Source of the DNA: an uncultured Prevotellaceae bacterium
Lineage (GTDB): Bacteria; Bacteroidota; Bacteroidia; Bacteroidales; Bacteroidaceae
Direction: 5' to 3'
Assembly: GCA_902800435.1 (NCBI GenBank)
Contig: CADCEQ010000008.1
Coordinates: forward strand, 18,053 to 82,052
Length of the DNA stretch: 64,000 nt
The translations under genes were made by a program, and so were the position numbers. A model generated the notes under the pieces. That model was given only the letters and a program-made list of their open reading frames with translations. It did no database searches and had not been told where the DNA came from. Of this stretch, positions 57,962 through 64,000 are shown in pieces (the stretch's first letter is position 1; the number at the start of each line of letters is the position of its first letter).

Positions 57962-58951
57962 ATGACAAAGGAAGACTTGAGAATCGTCTTTATGGGTACG
58001 CCGGAGTTCGCGGTGGAGACCCTGAAGGCGCTGGTGGAGCACCAGTATCATGTGGTGGCGGTGGTGACGCAGCCCGACAAGCCCGTTGGGCGGCACGGTT
58101 CTGTGCTGCAGCCTTCAGCCGTGAAGCAGTATGCACTGGAGAAGGGACTGCCCGTGCTGCAGCCGGTGAAGATGAAGGACCCTGAGTTTGTGGAGACTCT
58201 GCGGGGCTACGGGGCTAACCTGCAAGTGGTCGTGGCCTTCAGGATGCTGCCCGAGGTTGTATGGGCGATGCCTGAGTATGGCACGTTCAACGTTCACGCC
58301 GCCCTGCTGCCGCAGTATCGTGGTGCAGCACCCATCAACTGGGCCGTCATCAACGGCGAGACGCAGACGGGTGTGACGACGTTCTTCCTGGATCACGACA
58401 TCGATACGGGGCGCATCATCATGCAGCTGCCCTTCGACATACCCGAAACGGCTGATGTGGAGTACGTCTACGACGGACTGATGCACCTCGGTGCCGATAT
58501 CTGCCTGCAGACGCTGGAGCGCATTGTTGCTGCCGACGGCCAGCCTGCCAGCATTCCGCAGCCTGACGGTGACGATCTGAAGCCGGCTCCGAAACTGTTT
58601 AAGGAGACGTGCGAGGTGGACTGGCAGCAGCCGGCAAAGCGCGTCTACGACTTCATTCGCGGCCTGAGTCCATACCCTGGGGCATGGACAACGATTGTCG
58701 GCCCGGACGGGCGGGAGACGGTGCTGAAACTATTTCGCTCGACCAGAACCGAGCGCCCTGCTGAAGACGGAGCGGGGCACATTGTAGCCGACCGCAAGCA
58801 CCTGTACGTTACGACGGCCGACTGTCTGTTACAGATTGACGAGCTGCAACTTGCAGGTAAGAAGCGGATGGACGCTGCTGCCTTCCTGAATGGCATGAAG
58901 GACATAGAAGCTTACCGCATAGTCAGCGCCGCCGGAACTCAGAGCAAATAA
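57962..58951 (+). CDS. fmt: Methionyl-tRNA formyltransferase
   Basis: 329 aa. 'IVFMGTPEFAVETLKALV', 'VVTQPDKPVGR', 'NVHAALLPQYRGAAPINWAVINGETQTGVTTFFLDHDIDTG' holding the catalytic N, H and D, and 'SPYPGAWT'. Formylates initiator tRNA with 10-formyl-THF. Overlaps the convergent methyltransferase gene by 29 bp. Confidence 0.97.
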   Translation: MTKEDLRIVFMGTPEFAVETLKALVEHQYHVVAVVTQPDKPVGRHGSVLQPSAVKQYALEKGLPVLQPVKMKDPEFVETLRGYGANLQVVVAFRMLPEVVWAMPEYGTFNVHAALLPQYRGAAPINWAVINGETQTGVTTFFLDHDIDTGRIIMQLPFDIPETADVEYVYDGLMHLGADICLQTLERIVAADGQPASIPQPDGDDLKPAPKLFKETCEVDWQQPAKRVYDFIRGLSPYPGAWTTIVGPDGRETVLKLFRSTRTERPAEDGAGHIVADRKHLYVTTADCLLQIDELQLAGKKRMDAAAFLNGMKDIEAYRIVSAAGTQSK

Positions 58952-59657
58952 TTGCCGTCGCAATGGCGACGTTAAGCGATTCGGCCGTGTCATCCTGCCG
59001 GAAGGCAGGGATGAGCAGCCGGCGGTTGACGCGCTGTCTGACTGCCTCGGAAAGTCCCTTTCCCTCGTTGCCCATGATGATGATGCCGCCCTTGGTAAGC
59101 TCTTGGGTGTAGATGTTGTCGCCGTCGAGCAATGTGCCGTAGACATGCGTAGCGGCGGGCAAACTGTCAAGTAGTGCCGGTAAATCAGTGTAAATCATGT
59201 TCACACGGGCGATGCTGCCCATTGTAGCCTGAACCACCTTGGGGTTCCAGGCGTCGGCGGTATCGTCGCTGCAGATGATGGTGCTGATGCCGAACCAGTC
59301 GGCCAGCCGGATGATGGTGCCCAGGTTGCCCGGGTCCTGTACACCGTCGAGAGCAAGCGTAAGTGTGGCTGCCGACGGGTGAACGGTGGCCGATGAGGCA
59401 GGAACAGGAAACAGGGCAAGCACCTGCTGCGGGTGTTGCAGGAAACTGATGCGCCGCAGTTCGTCGTCGCTGATGCGCTGCACATCGACAGGCTGGGGCG
59501 GGGTGTAGTCGTCGGTAGCATAAACGGCGGCTGGCTGCAGGCGGTTCATCAAGTCGCCCACCACCTTGGGACCTTCGGCAACGAACAGACCTTCGCGCCT
59601 GCGGAATTTCTTCTGCTCGAGCTGTCGGATGAGTTTTATCTGGTTCTTGCTAATCAT
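58923..59657 (-). CDS. SpoU/TrmH-family RNA 2'-O-methyltransferase
   Basis: 244 aa. N-terminal substrate-binding part ('FRRREGLFVAEGPKVVGDLM') and the knotted SPOUT domain with 'ALDGVQDPGNLGTIIRLADW', 'IIMGNEGKGLSEAV' and 'IPAFRQDDTAESLNVAIATAI'. Methylates a ribose of rRNA or tRNA; position unknown. Start overlaps the end of the patatin gene by 8 bp. Confidence 0.93.
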   Translation of the reverse strand: MISKNQIKLIRQLEQKKFRRREGLFVAEGPKVVGDLMNRLQPAAVYATDDYTPPQPVDVQRISDDELRRISFLQHPQQVLALFPVPASSATVHPSAATLTLALDGVQDPGNLGTIIRLADWFGISTIICSDDTADAWNPKVVQATMGSIARVNMIYTDLPALLDSLPAATHVYGTLLDGDNIYTQELTKGGIIIMGNEGKGLSEAVRQRVNRRLLIPAFRQDDTAESLNVAIATAIICSEFRRR

Positions 59658-60633
59658 TCTTTAGCTGTTCTTTCAGTTTCAGCAATTCGTCCCAGTGGTT
59701 CATGGCTTCCTCCTCGCCGACCTTGATCATCCGCGAACTGTTCTTGTTGCCGAAGCTCGAGGCATCCATGTCAGGAAGCGGCGGATGGATGTAGATGGTC
59801 GATTGCTTGATATTCTCCAGGTATTTGGTAATGTCGGGACGTGAGGTCAGCCAGTTGAGCAGTCCGCCGATACCCAACAGTTCGCCGAGACCGCCGATGA
59901 TGTCGAAGTCGTTGTCGTTCTTGCGCTCTTTCTTTTCTTCCTGCTGCAGGTCGACGGCAATGACGATGTCGGCGCCCATAGCTTTCACAATGTCGACGGG
60001 CAGGTTGTTGAGCATGCCGCCGTCGACCAGAATCTTACCATCGCGACGGATAGGCTTGAAGATACCGGGAATGGCCATCGATGCTCTGACGGCCTTCGAC
60101 AACTGACCGTTTGCAATGACGACCTCGGTGGCAGAACGGATGTCGGCTGCCACACAGCGGAATGGAATCTTCAACTCGTCGACGTTCCGACAGCCTTTTC
60201 TGATAGCCATTGAGTCGATGAGCTGTTCCACCTGCTCGCCCCGCATGATGCCAAAGCCGCCAATGTCGCCCGCTTTCAGGTCGCCCATGATGGGGAAGCC
60301 GAAGATGTAGGTGACGCCGTCTTTCACCTGGTATAGTTCGCCTGCTATGTCGTTGCGACGGTCGGTCAGTAGCGTCAGCCACTCCTGCTGGCAGAACATC
60401 GAATCGAGCTCAGTAGCTGTGTAGCCAGCTGCATAGAGGCCTCCGACGACCGCTCCGATGGAGGTGCCTGCAATGTAGTCGACAGGTATGCCTGCCCGTT
60501 CGATGACTTTCAGCACACCAACTTCGGCGGCACCCTTGGCACCGCCGCCGCCTAACACCAGTCCCACCTTAGGACGTCCGCCCAAGGCTGTCAGGCAGTA
60601 GCCGAGTATAAAAAAAATAATAATTCTTCTCAT
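59650..60633 (-). CDS. Patatin-like phospholipase (RssA-type)
   Basis: 327 aa from the ATG at 60633. Signal-like start (1-18), oxyanion hole 'GLVLGGGGAKGAAEVG', nucleophile 'IAGTSIGAVVGGLYAAG' (GxSxG), and 'VDGGMLNNLPVD' with the catalytic Asp (DGG). Likely a lipid acyl hydrolase at the inner membrane or periplasm. Shares a divergent control region with the sigma factor gene. Confidence 0.92.
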   Translation of the reverse strand: MRRIIIFFILGYCLTALGGRPKVGLVLGGGGAKGAAEVGVLKVIERAGIPVDYIAGTSIGAVVGGLYAAGYTATELDSMFCQQEWLTLLTDRRNDIAGELYQVKDGVTYIFGFPIMGDLKAGDIGGFGIMRGEQVEQLIDSMAIRKGCRNVDELKIPFRCVAADIRSATEVVIANGQLSKAVRASMAIPGIFKPIRRDGKILVDGGMLNNLPVDIVKAMGADIVIAVDLQQEEKKERKNDNDFDIIGGLGELLGIGGLLNWLTSRPDITKYLENIKQSTIYIHPPLPDMDASSFGNKNSSRMIKVGEEEAMNHWDELLKLKEQLKND

Positions 60634-60637
60634 TTCG

Positions 60638-60669
60638 TTGGCAAAAATACAAAAAAAGTCGTATCTTTG
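60638..60669 (+). promoter_or_regulatory. Promoter of the sigma factor gene
   Basis: TTG (60638-60640) and TATCTTTG (60662-60669), spacer 21 bp, ATG at 60693. It overlaps the patatin start region. Confidence 0.65.
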
Positions 60670-60692
60670 CACACATAAATACACTTTTTAAT

Positions 60693-61400
60693 ATGACAGA
60701 CAGCGGCTTAAACAATTATTTAGACGAAATCGGGCGTCAGGAACTGCTCAGCGACGAGCAGGAGCGTGAATTGTCAGAGAGAATACTGCAAGGCGACCAG
60801 CGTGCCGTCAGCCAATTGGTTGAGGCTAATCTGCGGTTTGTGGTGAAGTTGGCAGCAAGCTATCGGGGACGGGGACTACAGATGGATGACCTCGTCAGCG
60901 AGGGCAACATCGGGCTTCTCAATGCTGCCTCAAAGTTTGATGCCTCGCGGGGAAATCGCTTCGTCAGTTATGCTGCACCTTACGTGCGCCGGCAGATGGA
61001 GCGTGCCATCGAGCAGCAGAACGGTCTGTACAAAATGCCTAAGGACGCCGACCCCCTGGCTAAGCAGTATGGCCGTCCGTTGTCAGTTGATGCCCCGTTG
61101 GGCTCGCGCTCCAGCGTGAGTCTGCTTTCGGTCCTTATCAATCAGGATGCCCCACAGGCTGACGAGCGCGTCTATTCGGAAGCCATAGAGCGGGCTGTTG
61201 AGTTTGCGCTTCAGTCACTTAACGAGCGCGAGACGCAGGTCATCAACCGCTTCTTTGGCATCGACCGTGAGCACGAAACGATGGCCGAGATTGCCGAAGA
61301 TTTGGATCTGAAGCGTGAGCGTGTTCGCCAGATTCGGGACCACGCCATCCGTCGGTTGAAGAAAATGTACCATCAGAAACTGGCTGAGCTGCGCTCGTAA
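60693..61400 (+). CDS. Sigma-70-family RNA polymerase sigma factor (group 2/3, short)
   Basis: 235 aa. Region 1.2 'LNNYLDEIGRQELLSDEQE', region 2 'LRFVVKLAASYRGRGLQMDDLVSEGNIGLLNAASKFD' and 'FVSYAAPYVRRQMERAI', then a reduced region 3 and a region 4 with 'ERETQVINRFFGIDREHETMAEIAEDLDLKRERVRQI'. Shorter than the usual Bacteroidetes primary sigma (about 287 aa) and lacking its N-terminal opening, so probably an alternative factor that still recognises primary-type boxes. Confidence 0.9.
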   Translation: MTDSGLNNYLDEIGRQELLSDEQERELSERILQGDQRAVSQLVEANLRFVVKLAASYRGRGLQMDDLVSEGNIGLLNAASKFDASRGNRFVSYAAPYVRRQMERAIEQQNGLYKMPKDADPLAKQYGRPLSVDAPLGSRSSVSLLSVLINQDAPQADERVYSEAIERAVEFALQSLNERETQVINRFFGIDREHETMAEIAEDLDLKRERVRQIRDHAIRRLKKMYHQKLAELRS

Positions 61401-61417
61401 GGCAGTTGGGGTAGGGA

Positions 61418-61509
61418 CAAAAAAATAAAGCGATGACCTTCACAGGCAGTCGCTCTATATCTTCAATAGGTATTAGTCTTTTTAAGGTAAAAAGATTGTT
61501 TTCAGGATA
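61418..61509 (-). ncRNA. Candidate small RNA of about 90 nt
   Basis: On the minus strand a complete promoter (61516-61547) points into the gap. About 55 nt after the predicted start a stem AGCGA...TCGCT (61429-61454, with inner pairing around GTGA) is followed by TTTATTTTTTT, a good intrinsic terminator. A second hairpin CTTTTTACCTTAAAAAG lies nearer the 5' end. No open frame of note. Not matched to a known family by eye. Confidence 0.55.
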
Positions 61510-61515
61510 ACGATG

Positions 61516-61547
61516 CAAAGGTAAGCCAATTTTTTGTAAATGCCAAA
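61516..61547 (-). promoter_or_regulatory. Promoter of the candidate small RNA
   Basis: Minus-strand TTTG (61544-61547), 20-bp spacer, TACCTTTG (61516-61523). Confidence 0.65.
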
Positions 61548-61613
61548 CTTTTTTACTTAAAAAATTGACGTGTATTTGTTGTGTGGGAACACAACTTGCA
61601 TTTTTAAGGTTCT

Positions 61614-63335
61614 TTAATGTTTGCGCAGCTTCTTGAGCCTCTTTTTGGCGTCAATAGCGTCGGGATAGAGCTCGATGGCCTTCTCGTAATTGCGGATAGC
61701 AGCATCAATCATTTGCTCGCGCTCGCACTCGCGTCCCATCAACGTGTACTCCGCAGCCAGGCGCTTCATCATCTCTTTTTGGGCGGCAAGGGCTGATGTC
61801 AGTTCATCGATGGTGGCTTTCTGCCGATTGATGATTTCCAGCTTGCGGCGAATAAAGCGTTTGGCTGCTGGCTTCTCAATGTCGTAGCGGCTATGGATGG
61901 CCTTGAAGAAAGCTTCGAGGAAAAGGTCGAAACGACCTTGGTTGAAAGCCATGACTGCATCGTGGTACTCGCGGTCGGCCTTGCCTTCCTGCATAGCTTG
62001 GGCGATGAGCTGCGGATTATTATAGCGCTGGGCGAACTGCACAACCTCTGCGCGGACGAAGATGTCGTTCTGGCGCAGCGCTTCCTTGAGGGTGATTCCT
62101 TCGAGTGAGCGGCAGCGGCTGAGTGCCACGTAGGCCTGTCCGCCGGCGAAGACGCCACCAGTGAAGTCGATGGTGACTTGTGAGAACGTCAGGCCCTGGC
62201 TCTTGTGTACGGTAATGGCCCAGGCCAGTCGGATGGGGAACTGCGTGTAGGTACCCAATTGCTGTTCCTCAATCTTTTGCTCCTTCTCGTTGAAGGTGTA
62301 GCGCATGTTTTCCCATACCTCGCGTTCGACGTCGAACTCCCGGCCATCATCGGCACTAACGGTGACGATGCCGTCTTCCTCGTCGATTGCGATGACGGTG
62401 CCCAGTGTGCCGTTTACCCACCGCTTCTCCTTGTCGTTCTTGATGAAGATGACCTGGGCTCCGGGCTTGAGCTGCAGCTCCATAGGCGTGGGCAGTGATG
62501 ACTCGGGGAAGTCGCCCTTGATGATGCCGTAAAAGATGGTCGGACTGCCGTCAAGGGCAGTCAGCCGCTGCTCGTTGGTATAGTCGACCACGTCGCGGCG
62601 TGCGGCAAGAATGATGCTCAGCGATGTGTTTTGGGAAGGCGATTTATCGACGCGGGCGTTGAGGAGTCTGAGGTCGCCTTCGGTCGCGGTGTTGGTGCGT
62701 ATGCGGTCGAGAATGCCGATGAAGCGGTCATCTGTCTGGCGGTACACCTTGCGCAGCTCTATCGAGACGATGGGCATCTGCTGCCACACCTTGGCGTTGA
62801 AGAAGTAAGCCGACGGATAGAATGGCTGCAGCAGTTGGCGGTCTTCCTCCTTGACCACGGGTTCAAGCTGGTAAATGTCGCCCACGAGCAGCAGTTGCTT
62901 GCCGCCGAAAGGCTCGTAGCTCCGCGTGTATACGCGCAATACCTTATCAATAAAATCGATGATGTCGGCGCGAACCATCGAGATCTCGTCGATGATGATG
63001 AGCTCAACCTCGCGCAGCAGTTTCCGCTGTGCCGAAGTATACTTCAGCGCTTCCTTGATGTTGCGGCGATTGTAGCGCGAGTCGTTAGGCAGAAGCGGGT
63101 GAAAGGGCAGGCGGAAGAAACTGTGCAGCGTAGAGCCGCCGGCGTTGATGGCTGCTATGCCCGTAGGCGCCAGAACGACGTGCGTCTTTTTGGTGTTGTC
63201 AGCGACATAGCGCAGAAATGTGGACTTTCCCGTTCCTGCCTTTCCTGTGAGGAAGAGCGAACGGCGCGTGTAGTTCACTATCTGCAGGGCATCCTGCCAC
63301 TCCTTGTTGTCTAAATCCAGTTCCACTCTATTCAC
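61614..63335 (-). CDS. PIF1-like SF1 DNA helicase
   Basis: 573 aa, GTG start overlapping the penicillin-binding protein stop by one base (TAGTG). Walker A 'LTGKAGTGKSTFLRYV', 'LAPTGIAAINAGGSTLHSFF' (motif Ia), 'LIIIDEISMVRADIID' (Walker B), 'LLLVGDIYQLEPVV', and C-terminal 'WAITVHKSQGLTFSQVTID' and 'YVALSRCRSLEGI'. Ends with a helical TPR-like segment ('MIDAAIRNYEKAIELYPDAIDAKKRL'). 5'-3' helicases of this kind act on G-quadruplexes and stalled forks in eukaryotes; the role in bacteria is less defined. Confidence 0.92.
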   Translation of the reverse strand: MNRVELDLDNKEWQDALQIVNYTRRSLFLTGKAGTGKSTFLRYVADNTKKTHVVLAPTGIAAINAGGSTLHSFFRLPFHPLLPNDSRYNRRNIKEALKYTSAQRKLLREVELIIIDEISMVRADIIDFIDKVLRVYTRSYEPFGGKQLLLVGDIYQLEPVVKEEDRQLLQPFYPSAYFFNAKVWQQMPIVSIELRKVYRQTDDRFIGILDRIRTNTATEGDLRLLNARVDKSPSQNTSLSIILAARRDVVDYTNEQRLTALDGSPTIFYGIIKGDFPESSLPTPMELQLKPGAQVIFIKNDKEKRWVNGTLGTVIAIDEEDGIVTVSADDGREFDVEREVWENMRYTFNEKEQKIEEQQLGTYTQFPIRLAWAITVHKSQGLTFSQVTIDFTGGVFAGGQAYVALSRCRSLEGITLKEALRQNDIFVRAEVVQFAQRYNNPQLIAQAMQEGKADREYHDAVMAFNQGRFDLFLEAFFKAIHSRYDIEKPAAKRFIRRKLEIINRQKATIDELTSALAAQKEMMKRLAAEYTLMGRECEREQMIDAAIRNYEKAIELYPDAIDAKKRLKKLRKH

Positions 63336-64000
63336 TAAAAATAGACGTCCTCGTATTGTGGCTGCGCATTCTTCTTTGGCTCAGTAGCTTCGGTGGCGCC
63401 CTCCTTGGGCTTTGTGGCTTCCGACTCTGCCTCGTTGGTCTCCTGTGGCTTTACAATCGGGTTGCCCTCCTCGTCGAGTTCAATATCCTCTTCGATGGTT
63501 TCATAGCCCTCATAGCCGAGACTGTCGAGGTCGGTACTGTCGTTGTAGTTGTATGAGTAGGCATAATGGCAGTTCTCATACAGATCAGGCGAGATGTCTG
63601 ACTCCTTGGGTTTGTCGAACTTGCCGTGATAATGCTTGAAGGCAGGGTCGCCCAAAACCGACTCCAGGAAGTAGCCGCAGATGGGCAACGCCGTGCGTGA
63701 GCCCTGTCCGAGGGCACCCGTTCGGAAGTGGATGCAGCGGTATTCGCCGCCCACCCAGGCGCCGCAGACCAGCTTGGGCGAGACGCCTACGAACCAGGCG
63801 TCAGAGTGGTTGTTCGACGTTCCTGTCTTGCCGCCGAACTCCGAATCGGTATATTTCCCAACATACCCCCAGAGACTCATCGACGTGCCGCCACGCTCGC
63901 GGAGACCGCCCTGCAGCAGCTGTTGCACGAAGAAAGCGCTGCGGTAGGGTATTGCCTGCCGCTGCTCGGTGGGGGCGATGTATATCTCGTTGCCGTCGCG
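63335..64000 (-). CDS. mrcA: Class A penicillin-binding protein, C-terminal part (partial)
   Basis: The frame enters from beyond 64000 ('DGNEIYIAPTEQRQAIPYRS') and shows 'FGGKTGTSNNHSDAWFVG', the KTG box of the transpeptidase, then 'CGAWVGGE'. A 100-residue Glu/Pro/Lys-rich low-complexity tail ends the protein. The catalytic Ser and the glycosyltransferase domain lie outside the window. Builds and crosslinks peptidoglycan. Confidence 0.88.
   Translation of the reverse strand, partial: RDGNEIYIAPTEQRQAIPYRSAFFVQQLLQGGLRERGGTSMSLWGYVGKYTDSEFGGKTGTSNNHSDAWFVGVSPKLVCGAWVGGEYRCIHFRTGALGQGSRTALPICGYFLESVLGDPAFKHYHGKFDKPKESDISPDLYENCHYAYSYNYNDSTDLDSLGYEGYETIEEDIELDEEGNPIVKPQETNEAESEATKPKEGATEATEPKKNAQPQYEDVYF

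Overview
The window reads as a chromosome segment of a Bacteroidota bacterium, most like Prevotella and relatives (order Bacteroidales). Evidence seen directly: promoters of the TTTG-N19/20-TAnnTTTG type, a moxR/batA-E aerotolerance operon, an UpxY-type NusG paralogue, a BspA-like leucine-rich-repeat protein, a PGM-like 'proposed homoserine kinase' behind thrA, HU-family paralogues, and dense coding with short A-rich intercistronic spacers.

Region 1 (about 1-26.4 kb, all minus strand) is the remarkable part. It is one long putative operon that starts with a NusG/UpxY-like elongation factor (TTG at 26189) behind a 170-nt leader with a strong hairpin. It continues with a contractile injection system of type VI (T6SS) kind: ClpV/TssH, sheath TssB and TssC, tube Hcp, a second Hcp fused to about 400 residues of amphipathic helix, VgrG, and a PAAR-like (DUF4280-type) protein with a coiled-coil tail. 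A noncoding repeat region follows, then a eukaryote-like ubiquitin pathway: a ubiquitin-like protein ending in Gly, an E2-like protein with HPN motif and Cys, two exported proteins of unknown function, a membrane-anchored JAMM/JAB isopeptidase, a membrane protein carrying vWA, RING-H2-like and FHA-like parts, and a ThiF-type E1. The operon then returns to baseplate genes (TssG, TssK, TssE, TssF), a LysM-glucosaminidase and the first 57 codons of a Ser/Thr kinase. I see no TssJ, TssL or TssM and nothing I can match to the Bacteroidetes TssN-TssR set. The exported and membrane proteins of the ubiquitin block are therefore candidates for the envelope platform. Ubl conjugation, FHA and kinase could form a post-translational control layer for assembly, or the Ubl could be attached to injected proteins; the sequence does not decide between these.

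Region 2 (26.4-30.2 kb, minus) is thrA (aspartokinase-homoserine dehydrogenase) and the PGM-like gene usually followed by thrC. Here the T6SS operon follows instead.

Region 3 (30.6-43.6 kb, plus) holds ftsY, rimO, two HU-family genes (one fused to a membrane segment and a LysM-like end), moxR, a DUF58 gene, a BatD-like gene, batA, a batB-batC fusion, a batD-batE fusion, and a PAP2 phosphatase. queA (with an in-frame palindromic insert) and convergent kdsB follow.

Region 4 (45.7-51.6 kb, plus) holds a MORN-repeat protein, a YhcH-family protein, a glycogen branching enzyme, a membrane protein and fabD, ending at a 17-bp bidirectional terminator. A minus-strand M13 metallopeptidase lipoprotein is convergent.

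Region 5 (53.6-55.9 kb) is an accessory, repeat-rich stretch with a short BspA-like LRR gene, a probable zinc-finger gene remnant and several palindromic elements.

Region 6 (55.9-64 kb) holds a GH25 muramidase, a zinc-ribbon membrane protein, fmt, a SpoU-type rRNA methyltransferase, a patatin-like protein, a short sigma-70 factor, a probable small RNA, a PIF1-like helicase and the C-terminal end of a class A penicillin-binding protein. No tRNA, rRNA or CRISPR array was recognised.
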